DNA of 64,000 nucleotides from Chamaecrista fasciculata (taxonomy: Eukaryota; Streptophyta; Magnoliopsida; Fabales; Fabaceae), in assembly GCA_003254925.1 (NCBI GenBank), contig QANZ01017153.1, positions 277,504 to 341,503 of the forward strand, read 5' to 3'. Both the position numbers and the translations under genes were made by a program. The notes below the pieces were generated by a model. The model saw nothing but the letters and a program-made list of their open reading frames with translations, did no database searches and was not told the DNA's origin. Positions 1 to 17,148 of the stretch are shown here, piece after piece. Positions within the stretch are counted from its first letter, which is position 1. Each line of letters starts with the position of its first letter.

Positions 1-324
1 AGAGAGAGAGAGAGAGCTGGACGAGAGCGAGAGAGAGAACTGGAGAGATTTTTTGGTTAAATTCACTTAAAATCTTAATTTACTTTATTTTCTTACGTTT
101 TGATCCTATTATAAAAAGAAAAGGACCTTAATATAAGAAAATAAAACTTTTGGGGATGAAAGTTTATTTTTCCTCTTTTTTTAACGGAAAAATGGATGGA
201 AAACGTTAGAGGGACCAACTTTTTCAAGTTTTGCATAACTGGGGGATCAATATGGAAAAAAAATAACTGTGGGACCTATTTGGAACAAGAAACATAACTG
301 GGGGACCAAAATAGGACTTTGGCC
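1..324. mobile_element. GA-rich tract and one end of a Mutator-like foldback element (partial)
   Basis: The first ~55 bases are a GA-rich simple tract. From about 180 to 324 the sequence repeats short 'gggacca' phrases and ends in GGACTTTGGCC, the style of terminus seen in the complete 9-bp-duplication elements further right in this window. The matching left end is outside the window, so family and boundaries are tentative. Confidence 0.35.
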
Positions 325-1183
325 TAAAAAAAATCGCGCCAGCATTGTTACACACCGAAAGGGGTAGCAGTAACCCGTTTCAAGATCTCATAAATACTAA
401 CCAACAGGCCGGGAGGGTGGGAAATAAGACTGTAAGTGAGCGTTTGATACATGAATTAATATTATCAAGATGTATTTAGAACATGTTCACTTAACACAAG
501 AGCTTCAATGAATGGTCACTTCAAAAAAACATGTTCTGAATGGCATACCATATATGGGGGGGAAACATGGAATTAGATAGCCTAAAAGTTGACCATTCAT
601 TGATTTGACTCAACATTAACTGTTTATTGATCTAAATTTTCAAGAAAACAAAAACAAAAAATAATACATCACGAAAAATGTCAATTTCAAGAAAAATTAA
701 CTCTCCAACTTCCAGCAATCTAGTCCTGACAAGTATCCAATCCATTGGGCCAGAAATCTAGGATCTTGCCCATACTCGGGAATCAGGATGGTGGTGTTTT
801 TGGAAACATGACTACTTTTCTTTTTTCGTAAGCGAAACATGTCTACATTTCAAAGATTGCTGTGATGGTAGAGAATAACTTCTTTTTTTCTCTTCTTCTA
901 ATGCAATGGCCAAGATTTAGCTTCAAATTTTAACAATATAAATCAAATCCTAAGCATTATGCAAGATATATAAATACAGAAAGCTGAGGCTCATCATGGA
1001 TCATCTCGAGGGCTGTCTAAAAAGTAAACGGGAGAGGATCTATTTGGCCCAAATATATAGTCATTACTTAAAAACATTCACAACTAATAGGCTCATCAGT
1101 CCTTCATTTCAAAAGTACAGTAATATGGCTCGGTTTAGCCATCAGTCCAAAACTATGCTTATGCCTCCTCCTCAATTTGGAAG
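325..1183. other. Downstream flank of the DENR gene, no gene seen
   Basis: AT-rich sequence without a convincing reading frame. Its right part, next to the DENR stop codon, should hold that gene's 3' UTR. No clear polyadenylation signal could be chosen. A 102-codon frame on the plus strand crosses the last DENR exon and has no protein-like composition. Confidence 0.4.
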
Positions 1184-4100
1184 TCAAGCAGCTGGAACCT
1201 TTCGTCCATCTTCTATAAAGAAAATAGCAGCTTCTGGGACCTGCAAAAAGGTGTATACAACAAAATCATATTACTCATACAATAAACTAAAAATTGTAGT
1301 CTAATCATTCAATGCATAGAACACATGCTAAATACATGTGAAGAACACATCCTTTAATCCTTTGAATCTACATCAAACTAATATTATCACTTAAAAATGT
1401 CAGTCTTCAGAAACAGACGTCCCAACAAGTGAAAAGCAAAAAACTTTCATTCTCAGCATCTCATCCTATAACAAAAGTATGCCCACCTAAACCAATGACA
1501 ATTATATACTTCTAAAGGGATGGCCTTGGCATAGCACATTTTATATACTTCTAATAGCTCCAACATAATAAAAGCATCTCTAGTGGAAAAAGTAATTGAT
1601 GAAACTGACAAAATTGCTCATTACAAGTTTCTATAACTGAATCGAAACAGTCACTTGTATCTCTTCTACAAATGGTTGCGTTAATTTGAAAACAGTGATG
1701 GTATCAATGAGATGCGAGAACAGTTGTTCACCATTTCCTCTTTCATTGATCGCAGGACATACATATTTAATCAGATTATGATATCATTACACAACTAATG
1801 ATTAAAATGTCTTACATCAGGCCATGTATCTGTAATGAACTCCACAATGTCGTAAGATATATCTCCTTGAACATCAATTTGCTCTTTCTCAGTAGGTCCC
1901 TGGAAATAATCAATCCAAAATACTGTAAGCCATCAAATACATATATTGAACAGCTAATTCGATGTTTAACACCTAAAAGCTAAGAAACCTTGACAACAGA
2001 TGCTCCTGTAGCAAACTTTTTCCCAAGTTTCTTTGAAGCATCACTAAGCTTGACACCTGAAATGTGATAAAAGGGGCAGGGTTAATGATAACAGCAGTAT
2101 CAATAGTATAAGAACTTATGATAGAGACAAACTCTAGGGCCACATCGACTCACCGAAAAGCTCAAGACCTTTCACAGTGGTGATACATTTACGTTTGTTG
2201 CGAATGACCTTTTCAATGACAACTTCTTGCTTCTCCTGGAGAAAAAAAAATGCCACTTGTGATCAACTGATCATATTAAATGATTCGAGTCATAATACCA
2301 TACGCCAAATGCTGGGTAAGTCAAATTAGAGAGCACAAGTGAATGCCAAGGTCCACCTTTTTCTTTATCTTTCCACCAGGAAGGCGCTTGACTTCTTCTT
2401 GTTTAGGTGCTAAAACATCAAAAAAGAAAATGTGAGGGGGACTACAACGTTTTCAGCATCTAATCAAATCACCACAAAATGTTCAACCCAGCTAAAATTT
2501 ATTCAGTGAAAGCCAAATTAAATATCCAATTCATCGTAACAAGCTCACAGGTGAGCTGAAGATGCATGGAATCTTCAACACCCCCATAGAAGAAAACTAA
2601 TGTCTAATAGTCTATTAATTGTCCAACTATGTGTTCATTCAAAACTAAAACTGGAATCACTCGTCACTCAAATGCATACAAATATACAATCTTTTATATA
2701 CTTAAAAAAGATTCAACCCTGCTAAGCCATCAAATGACAAATATCATCTTCCAATGACATATAGTTCTACAGAAAGGAAGTGTCCTATTAGAAAGTACAC
2801 TATCAAAGTAAACAAAGCAAAGGAGTAATATCTTAATGTCTAAGATCATTAGTTGCAACTTCATTCACCATTGCTTTTGTCGCTAAACTGCCAAGCACTT
2901 CATTCACCACTTTTTTTTTTTGGTCAAAACATATGTTCAATTCTCACACCAAATAACATTGAGGATAATATTAAAACACTTTCACTTCAATTGTGGCTCG
3001 AGATATTTAAACTTTCTTTACTAGATGGAACATAAGATTTAACAGATCACCACTCTCATTGTAAATCTGAACAACTAAATAAGCCATATTCTTTTTTCAA
3101 GAATAAGCAGCACTTCTTTAAAGACAAGTATAACCCATCCTTTAATCCTGTAAATATTAACAGTATGAATATGGTCATCTATTTTTTTAAGTAATCTGGT
3201 GTTTTAGGATTTGTCTCTACTCGGCAGGTGTAAATACTCCTCAGATCCAGAAACGAACTCATACAATGGCAACTTCTCTGACTAAGTAACCATAGAATAT
3301 TCCATCCAATATAGTAACTTAGTTTAGGTCACTGTTCAATCATCAACATCTTAACAGTATAGACACTGTAGAGCCCAAGCAAAACTAACTAAAGCACTGC
3401 AACTAATTAAAAAAAAAAGATATATTAATGAACAAAATATGACCAGACAAACCAAATCCACTCAGATTTTAATCAAGCTTCATGCAAGGTGCCAAACCTT
3501 ATCATCTAGTACTAGGGTTTAAATATCTGAATTTAATTAGCGGTGGAGAATAAAGCATCTGTATTTGCTAGTTGTTGAGAAAATAATTGACGAAGGAAAG
3601 TGCACTTCAATGTATGAACGACTAAATTTACGTAAAACTAATGCCAACTGATCCCAAACAAGGAAACTTTGTAACCTTTAGAACGGAAGCAGAATTCTAT
3701 TTCACAAACCTGAGATGAGTTGTAATTTCAACCGATGTATCACACGACTCTATAAGCAAAGTAAAGGAATGACTTCCAGAAACAGAGAAGGTTGATTGAA
3801 GCAAACTCAACTCAGAAGCCTCTCACTTGAACTAATTGAAAAACCATAATAAATGCCAAAATTCAATTTGCTAACAAAGGTATAGGTATTCGAGTGGTTT
3901 TCCAGGATATATTTTGCAAAATGGATCCAGCAGGGGAAAAACTTTTGACACAAAGGGTTCGTGAAAGTTATGTGAAAAGGAGATTGGATAAGTAAATCGC
4001 TTCATTTTTCACTTCAATATTAGTTAGAGCGACAATAGAATAAAGCAAGCAAAAGCTTGGAAAGTGAAGGCAAAGCAGAAAGAAACCAACCTGAGGTAGC

Positions 4101-4448
4101 AGCTCCATCACTAGCCCCCGACGATATTCCGGTATTTTGTAGCTGCTCAGCAACTTTATCAGCATCCTTACCACTCGCATCTGCGCACGAAATAATCCAA
4201 TTTCAAAAAAACCCAATATACAAATTAAACAGCGGAGTGATGATCGGGATTGCCAATTACGATAGTTATGTTGAATTTGAAATAGAAGAAAGAAAGAGAC
4301 CTTTAACAAGATCGGGGTATAATTGAGGGGCATTTTGGATCAACCAGGGTTTGCATTTCTCGAAATCAGGTCCGAATTCGCAGTATTCAGCGGGTAAAGT
4401 GCAGACGGCGCAGTATTGCACCCGAACGGGTTGAGGTTTCTCCGCCAT
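1184..4448 (-). CDS. DENR: Density-regulated protein homolog (DENR/TMA22 family translation factor), 7 exons
   Basis: Predicted 193-residue protein. In other eukaryotes DENR pairs with MCT-1 and acts on the 40S ribosomal subunit in reinitiation and recycling; that role is inferred from the family. Exons in transcription order: 4448-4301, 4180-4091, 2409-2357, 2235-2154, 2056-1989, 1899-1816, 1240-1184. Every intron has GT-AG ends and the phases join without a break. The N-terminus has the family's zinc-binding cysteines (Cys13, Cys16, Cys23, Cys32; motif YCAVCTLPAEYCEF). An acidic, low-complexity linker follows (about 50-80), then KRLPGGKIKKK and a SUI1/eIF1-like domain (about 100-185) with IRNKRKCITTVKGLELFG and the usual C-terminal FIEDGRKVPAA. 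The ATG chosen gives MAEKPQPVRVQYC; the GTG just upstream is ignored. Length is normal for plant DENR, and no defect was seen. Confidence 0.95.
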
Positions 4449-4774
4449 CACAAAGCAATAAGCGTGGTCTGGTTCAGAGGACGACGAACAGGAAAACGGT
4501 GCGTTTTGTGGACGCAGCCCTTACCGAAAAAGAGAAGATGCTATTGCCTTATTATTATTGCCTATTTAGGTATTCATTAATCAGTATTCCCTTTGATTTC
4601 CAGAATCCTTCACCGGCGAAATCAGAGAGAGAGAGGTGGCTGAAGCTGGGTGGTAAGAATCGAGATACGCACTGAAGCCCAATATAACCCAGAACCCTAA
4701 CTTATACCATGGGCTTGGCCCAAATTCATGCCTCTGGCCCAATATCTTAGATAGCCCATTACTAAAAAAGCATT
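4449..4774 (-). promoter_or_regulatory. Upstream region of the DENR gene
   Basis: This stretch precedes the DENR start codon on the minus strand and must hold its 5' UTR and core promoter. It contains a short GA tract near 4625-4636 and no unambiguous TATA box, which would fit a housekeeping promoter. It ends at a SINE insertion, so the compact promoter is probably under 300 bp. Confidence 0.4.
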
Positions 4775-4959
4775 ATTTTTTTTTGTTTTCCAAAGTATCA
4801 CCCAACCTGACAGGTCAAGGACTAATCTCTACGAATTGGTGCTCCATTTAAGGGTCTTCCGCCGGTCAATTGGTTGCTGCATACACAAGGCGAGATTCAA
4901 ACCCCCGACCTTGCTTAAACGACATAGTAAGCTCAACCACTAGGCCAACCAAGCTTGGC
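4775..4959 (-). mobile_element. tRNA-derived SINE, minus strand
   Basis: On the minus strand the head reads GGTTGGCCTAGTGGTTGAGC (box A-like), followed by GGTTTGAATC (box B-like), a tRNA-unrelated body with the phrase CCTTGACCTGTCAGGTTGGG, and an A-rich tail seen as a T run at the left edge. Direct repeats of 16 bp with two mismatches flank it (4759-4774 and 4960-4975, core TTACTAAAA), as expected for LINE-mediated insertion. Two mismatches between the duplications suggest it is not very recent. Confidence 0.85.
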
Positions 4960-4975
4960 TTACTAAAAGAACATT

Positions 4976-7210
4976 TTGAGTATAAGTGATTGTCAATTTA
5001 TCATTAAATCATAGAGATCTAGAATTTAATGTGTATCCCTTGTTAAATATAGGAGATCTGATTTGTCTCTTTGTAACTTTTTGAGTGTGCTACTTAGGAT
5101 TTTCTTTTTTTTCCTAAACTATTATAATTTGATTTGTGGAGCATAAAAACTATGTTAAAATTGATAGATCTATGTCTTGCTTGGTCTCTCTTATTGTATG
5201 ACGGGATGCCATTTTCATCATGTATGAAAGTTTCTCCTTTCTGACCAAATTTCTTTTTTGTCAATTTATCAATGTCTGTATTAGGAGTTGTTTACTACTT
5301 TAAGTCTTTACTCATCTATCATATAGCATATATCAGGAAAGGGAAGTAACCACTAGCACTTATTTAAACTCTTTCTTGTAACAAGTGCTACATATGTATA
5401 TAAATAAATATAGAGGGTAAGAAATCCCAAAATGTCGGTCACTATATATTTGTGAGATTTGAAGCTAAGTATGCACCAAAAAGGGTGGCACAAATTGTGA
5501 ATAAACAACTAAGAATATCACCTCCTTTCTAAGCTTAAGCTTTTGTCTTTAGTGTTTATATGCCCAGGAAAAGGCTCCCTTTGTTCCCAACTAGAAGACA
5601 TTCTGCTATTGCCAAGGATAATAATGTATTATATATATTGTATATACTTCAGGTTTATCCTTCTATTTCATTCTTTTGGCTAGTATATATAGCGAGGTCA
5701 ATTATTGTACACACTACTTCACTCTATTTTTAATGACCTCGTTTACCTACATTTATACGTGATGAAGTGTAAAGGTGGGCTCTTGGACTGGAATTAGGTT
5801 GTACAAAACCCTTCCTCAAAGTCACTTCTAGATGCAGGCCAATTAAATAATACTTGAAGTCAAGTCCACTATTATACTATTATGTATGAACTTAATTAAT
5901 TATTTATTTTCATTTTAAAATGACCGCTTAAAATTAATGTGGAGAAGGAATAACCAAAATATAGCTGAAAGCCATCAGCTACCAAACAGAAAAGTCTATA
6001 ACTCTATATATACTTTATAGGAAGTTAACAATAAGGACATTAATAAAACATTAATCATTTATTTCATCAATCTTGCACTTTTTTTTTGTTCAGTTCAAAC
6101 TTAAAATAGCGATCCAAATGGAGGTTTGAACTAACTGACATTTTATAAAAATGATTCAGACCTTTAGCATTAATTCTTTGAATGAATCTCTCAACTTATT
6201 TTAAAGAAACTGACTATAGGTTAGGAAGAGAAAAACACAAATATAAACAAAATACATTCTTTTTTATTATAAAACAAAAGAGGAAGAGAAAATTGTTTGT
6301 CAAGCATATGTTATATTGTTCTCTAATTCCCAATGCACTACTTATATAATTTATAAACAACGTAACCACCGTTGATTTCTTGATTATTGGTTTGAATAAC
6401 TCCCTTAATGTTTAATTAAATTTGACTAAACTGAACGGATTATTGCTTTCATAGTTGGTTCTGGTGCAGCTTAAAAACTGCTTTTTGTGTGTGTCATAAA
6501 ATTGCTGTTGGATAAAGAAAAAAAGTAATTTTAGAAATTTTAATCACGTAAGTATGGTTTAGTAGTTTCTCATTTGGTCCTTTAACTTTGTACGTGGTGA
6601 ATGTTCGAATCTCACATTTAGGTATAAAAAAAATTTTGTAGTCAGTCGTTTATCTTTAAATGAAAGACCCGCAATGAAGAGATTAGTCACTATTTTTTAT
6701 TAGGGTGAGGAATACCTTTAATTTATAAAAAAAAAATGTTAGACATTTTATATATAAAAACTCTTCTTTCAAGATTTATACTCTCGTATCAGTTAATAGT
6801 TTATTAAGAGTTATTGCAGATAGGCTTGTGTAAATTAATTAGTATATTGAGAAGAGATTTTTCTTTCTAAACTGATGCTGATGGTCGAAACGTGTACCAG
6901 TTTATAGTGGATAATAATTGTACACAATCTAATTAATATGACAATTTTATTATTTAATTGAAAAGAATAATAACCTTGACTAGTTAAAAATGAAATAGTT
7001 TGAAATATATAACACTATAAAGATCAGTATCTTCACGAAAATGTAGTGGATCATAATCCGTAGAAATATACGTGATAATGGTTTGAAATTTGGGAGTTTC
7101 AAAATTATATGTCGTTGTAAGAAATGGTTGCCATTTGCCCAAGGGGGGAAGAATGTTGTGTGTACTATTAACTATATATCTCAAGTTGGGAATATATATA
7201 TATATATATA
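4976..7210. other. AT-rich intergenic DNA, no gene seen
   Basis: About 2.2 kb with homopolymers and TA repeats (for example near 7194-7210). No reading frame with protein-like composition, no RNA gene and no complete transposon was recognised. Confidence 0.5.
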
Positions 7211-7368
7211 CTAGAGGTTTTGCGTGCCCGTTAAAATAAATGAGGGACTAAATCGTTAACTCAGTAAAAAAGAAGGGATCAAATAATAATTTTCCTCTTA
7301 TTATTAATTTTGTACTATAATTTTAAAATGTGGACCACCAAAAAGGGGTAGAGCCATATAATATAAGA
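7211..7368 (-). mobile_element. Short Helitron-like element, copy 1
   Basis: On the minus strand it starts TCTTATATTATATGG, ends CTCTAG, and is followed by T, which fits the Helitron TC...CTRR rule and A/T target. It shares most of its length with a second copy at 19418-19593, including 'gggactaaatcgttaactc'. The subterminal hairpin of copy 2 is incomplete here. No protein is encoded. A truncated MITE of another class is possible. Confidence 0.5.
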
Positions 7369-8640
7369 TATATAGCATTCCCATGTCAAGTGTCTTTCAA
7401 AACTAAAGGGTAGGTTGACTTTGACAAATATTCATCACACGTAAGTGATAATTAAAAAATAATAACGCAATGCCTTACCAAAAATAAAAAAAAATAATAA
7501 CATAATAAATAATGAAATCACCCTGGTTTGACCAGAATATTTTAATTCCGTTTCCATCAAGTAAACATTTAATTTAATTAACGATCAATTTTGAAAGATA
7601 TGACAAGTAAAAGCAAATCCAAGTTTTCATTGCCCTATGCGTGCAGCTGCAAAAGGGAAACTTACAGATCCAAGACTGCCTCCCTACCTAGCTAACACAA
7701 CTTAAATTATACCCAACAACTATCTCAATATTTATTTTTTATTTTTCTTTAAATTTATCTTCTCATTTCTATTAGTAACTTGTTAAGTTTTTTTGCTTAT
7801 CAATAATTTTTTTTTCGTTCGGTGGATTTTTAGAATATCAAAACTTTACCTATACTGCGTAGGTCATGAAAAGAGAATTTCTTAACATAACTATAATTAT
7901 ATTTATAAAGTCTTTAATATATATAAAATATTTTTTAAGTGATACTAAGTTATTAGTCACTTGGACCAATCATATATTGATTGTATTTTTATTTACTTTT
8001 CTAAATCATCATTAAGGTACTTGTTAAAGAATTATTTTATTTTTGAAATTGACAAAAATGTTAAATTTTTCACTTTTATTTTTTCTTTCCAAACCTTGGT
8101 CTTTTTTTGGTTCTAATTCATTTTGTTTATATAAAAAGTTTAAGTGGGGACAAGCTGGTATCCACTAGTATAAGGAAATACTTCATAATATTTTTGAAGA
8201 TTTATTAAAAGAATTTATATATCACCTATCAAATAAGGCTCTCACGTCAATCAAAAGTTTTAAATCATGGTCTTTGTATGAAAAGAATTCCAACATTAAC
8301 CAACTGTGTCACTCCTTATCCAGTAATTAATGATTAGGGATTTGAAAAAACAAAAAAGAAGCAAAAGATCATGGACTTTTTACTCTCTTTGGTTCACAAT
8401 ATTTGTTGTAGTTTTGTAGTTGCACACAGACTAAAGAAATAATTAGTTTATCTTAAATTTAGAAAAATATAAGATAAAAAGACTAAATTACACTTATTTA
8501 TTTATATATATTTTGAAAGGATATTGAAAGATGAGAGAATAAATAGGGATAAAGTTGCAAAAAAGTAATTAATGTTTTCTTAATTTTGTAAAATAACAGA
8601 TATTTTGAAATAAAAAAATTCTTCAAATTCCAAAATATAT
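7369..8640. other. AT-rich intergenic DNA, no gene seen
   Basis: AT-rich sequence with long A and T runs. No supported coding region, RNA gene or complete mobile element. Confidence 0.5.
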
Positions 8641-9535
8641 GGGCCCGTTTGGATAGACTTTTTTTTTTTATCTACAAAGCACTTTTTTAATTAAAAAAAG
8701 ACTTTTTATAAACATAAAATCTTGTTTGGGTAAATTTTTAAGAAAAATGAGAAGTTACAAAAAAAGTTAAAATATAGTTTTTTTTTATGAAGTTCAGTTT
8801 TGTACCAACAAGTGGTTGGTCCAAGTGATAAGTGACTTGGTACCGCTTAAGCAAGATCCCGTGTTCGAGTCATTGTGAATGCAGTTATCCTTGTTGGGAG
8901 ACTCACCCATCATAGCCAAGTGTGCGACCCGGTTCGATTCCGGATTAGTCGAGGAGTGACCTCGGATACCGGGCAGGAAACTAAAAACAAGAAGTTCAAT
9001 TTTGTAACTTCCCCTTAGAGCCCGTTTGGATAAGCTTTTTTTCATCTAAAAAGCACTTTTTTAATTAAAAAAATACCTTTTATAAACATAAAATCTTGTT
9101 TTGGTAAATTTTTAAGAAAAAGGAGAAGTTAAAAAAAAAGTTAAAATATAACTTTTTTAAGAAGTTCAATTTTGTAGCTTCCACTTAAAGCACTTGTAAA
9201 AGCTATTCTTTTGGTTCATTTTATTAATTATAAGTACTTTTGTCATTTTATATCCAAACAACGTTGATAATTAAAAATACTAGTGCTTCACTGAAAACAA
9301 CTTTTTTAAAAAGTTTGATAAATAAAGTTATTTTTTCATAAGTTTACCCAAACGAGCTCTTAAAGCACTTGCAAAAGCTATTATTTTAGTTCATTTTATT
9401 AATTAAAAGTACTTTTGTCATTTTATATTCAAACAACTTTGATAATTAAAAATACTAGTACTTCATTAAAAAAAAATCTTTTAAAAAAATTTGATAAATA
9501 AAATTCTTATTTCACAAGTTTATCCAAACAAATTC
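8641..9535. mobile_element. Nested pair of hAT-like MITEs
   Basis: Outer copy: left end GGGCCCGTTTGGATA, right end TATCCAAACAAATTC. Inner copy, about 9018-9359: ends GAGCCCGTTTGGATAAGC and the inverted form GTTTACCCAAACGAGCTC. The interiors are alike (repeated 'aaagcacttttttaatt' and 'taaacataaaatcttgtt'), so the inner copy landed in a relative. The 'cccgtttggat' terminus is common among plant hAT-type MITEs. Target duplications could not be read exactly. A SINE interrupts the outer copy. Confidence 0.65.
8805..8990 (+). mobile_element. tRNA-derived SINE, plus strand
   Basis: The 186-bp body has a tRNA-like head (AGTGGTTGGTCCAAGTGATA, then GTGTTCGAGTC as box B-like), a second GGTTCGATTC phrase and an A-rich end. 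The 16-bp flanking sequence gaagttca(g/a)ttttgta is present on both sides (8789-8804 and 8991-9006) with one mismatch. It belongs to a different SINE family from the one at 4775-4959. Confidence 0.85.
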
Positions 9536-9540
9536 AATAT

Positions 9541-10178
9541 GAACCAGAGGAAGTACTTATCATGTATTCTATGTGCCTTGGCCAAAAACAATGTATTCTA
9601 TATATGTGCACTTCCTGATATCATAAAGGTATTAATTAATAAAAATTATTTTTACGCGAAGATGGAAACAAGTTAATCTTTATGACAATATTTATATCTC
9701 ATTTATTGTATATATAATATATAATTAAAGCAAAGATAGTAATAAAAGATTAGTTCAAGTAATAAACGATTCATTATTATTAAGTTAAATATTAATTGAA
9801 AAAAAATCGAATATCAAGTGAAAAAAAAACAGCAAAGGTCATGGACTTTTTAATTATCAGTCATTAATATTTATATACACAATATTCTGTTTCCATATAG
9901 TATAATATACTATATATATATATATATATATAATATGTTAATGTCACCTCATTAGTACAAAATTGAATGTAAAAAATTTAGTAGTCTTCTTTATGACATT
10001 GAATACGTCATAATATCCACAATATTTTTTGGTAAGCAATATCCAGAATATTAAAATTCCAAGATTATGAGATAATCAATAATTATAAATTAGTGTATAA
10101 CGTAGTAACAGTCTAACACCATTCCCACGACGCCGTTTCATTTTGACTACTCATCGTCCCTCGAGATTTTCGTTTTCC
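9541..10178. other. Upstream region of the CKX gene
   Basis: AT-rich, with a TA dinucleotide run near 9912-9932. No gene. The part nearest the CKX start presumably holds its proximal regulatory DNA, but no specific operator can be named from sequence alone. Confidence 0.4.
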
Positions 10179-10186
10179 TATAAATA
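10179..10186 (+). promoter_or_regulatory. TATA box of the CKX gene
   Basis: TATAAATA in a locally less AT-monotonous stretch, 68 bp before the start codon. This places transcription start near 10210-10215 and gives a 5' leader of roughly 40 nt. Confidence 0.65.
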
Positions 10187-10253
10187 CACATCCAAAGCCA
10201 TCCCTCTGATCCCACAAACAAACCAAAATATATAAGCTCATTATATATTATAT

Positions 10254-15758
<5,505 letters not shown>

Positions 15759-15949
15759 TTGTTAATTCGTTAATCCTGTTAATTTAATTAGCCTCTTTAT
15801 ATCATATATTTCAAATTTTCAGTAACTTGTATTATCCCATCATCCATCTCCCTTATATATGTAAATAGTTTAAATCTTTCACAATTTCTAGTAGCACTCC
15901 TTGAAAAGCCACAAACCAAATGTAGATAAAACTATTAAACCAAAAAGGT

Positions 15950-16510
15950 ACATTAATTCCCGTAATACTAACTTTGACCAGCCAATTTGTCACTAAATTT
16001 GTACTCTTACACATATAGCAAAGCAATAAATTATAGAAACTAGTAAGTATTGATAATTAACGTCAAAGAGAGAAGAAAAAGATAACATATCATCAGTATC
16101 ATAGAAAGTAAATCAAATAATTCTTTGACCAGCCAATTTTTTGATTTATACTCTTACATGATAACATATCATCAGTAAATTCTAATAATTCTACTAATAC
16201 TTTCTAATATGATAATCCAATTTTTTGACCAGCCAAATAATTCTAATAATTGGCTGGTCAAAGTTAGTATTACGGGAATTAATGTAAAAATCAAATAATT
16301 CTTTCACTAAATTCTTTCACCAATTTACTGATAATTCTAATAATTCTAAAAATTCTAATAATTCTAATTCTTTCTTTGACCAGCCAATTTTTTGATTTAC
16401 TCTTACATGATGTAAAAATTTACTTTCTATGATACTGATGATATGTTATCTTCTATGATAACATATCATCAGTATCATAGAAAGTAAATCAAATAATTCT
16501 TCCATACTAA
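15950..16510. repeat. Tangled direct and inverted repeats downstream of CKX
   Basis: The phrases 'tttgaccagccaatttttt', 'ataacatatcatcagtatca' and 'gtaatactaac' recur several times on both strands, for example near 15967-15990 and inverted near 16246-16276. The stretch can fold on itself in several ways. It looks like a rearranged foldback MITE cluster; no clean ends or target duplication were found. Confidence 0.6.
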
Positions 16511-16718
16511 TGTAAAAATCGATAGAGAAAAACAAGAATCTCAAAGAGAGAAGAAAATACTTATACACGACGAGAGAGAGAGAGCGAGAGCGAGAGAGAA
16601 TGAAGGATGATGATAACTTTTTGGTTTTGGTAAAATTGAAAAAAGGTCAAAGGAGTACAAAGGATGATGATAATTAACGTCATCAAAGAGGGAAAGAAAG
16701 GAGAAATTACTTGTGAAG

Positions 16719-17064
16719 CTATGAAGCATGGACACTTCATTTTGAAGGCGTGTCGCCGTGTCAGACACGTGTCAGTGTCTGACACTCGTATGACACCGAC
16801 ACGACACATATACATAAATTTTAGAATATAAATCAATTTTTTGTAATTTTAACATGACATACAAGAGAAAATAATAATAGATATGATATATATTATTAAT
16901 AAAAATTGTAATTTTTAAATTTTTCATTAAAAATTATGAATATTTAATTATTTATATATATAAATATATGTCGTGTCGTGTCGTGTAATTCTGAGAGTTT
17001 GGCGTGTCGCTGTGACCGTGTCCGTGTCGTGTCCCGTGTCCGTGTCAGTGTCCATGCTTCATAG
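16719..17064. mobile_element. Foldback MITE rich in GTGTC motifs
   Basis: Ends CTATGAAGCATGGACACT and AGTGTCCATGCTTCATAG form an inverted repeat. Subterminal parts are dense in 'gtgtcgtgtc' and 'gacacg' phrases, while the core is AT-rich. No coding capacity and no clear target duplication. Similar 'gaagcatggacac' ends occur in widespread plant MITEs; the superfamily is uncertain. Confidence 0.7.
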
Positions 17065-17148
17065 GTATAGATATACTAACAGTATATATTTCACCTACAA
17101 TATCCAATAAAAATTCCACTTTCTACGAAAAAATGAAAATAAAAAATA

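Noticed and set aside
996-1304. 102-codon plus-strand frame
   Set aside because: It covers the last DENR exon antisense and flanking non-coding DNA, with no protein-like features.
3968-4333. 121-codon minus-strand frame
   Set aside because: It runs through DENR exon 2 out of frame and into introns; the spliced gene explains the region.
8850-8960. Functional tRNA gene suggested by box A- and box B-like motifs
   Set aside because: No cloverleaf can be drawn, and the long body, A-rich end and target duplications fit a SINE.
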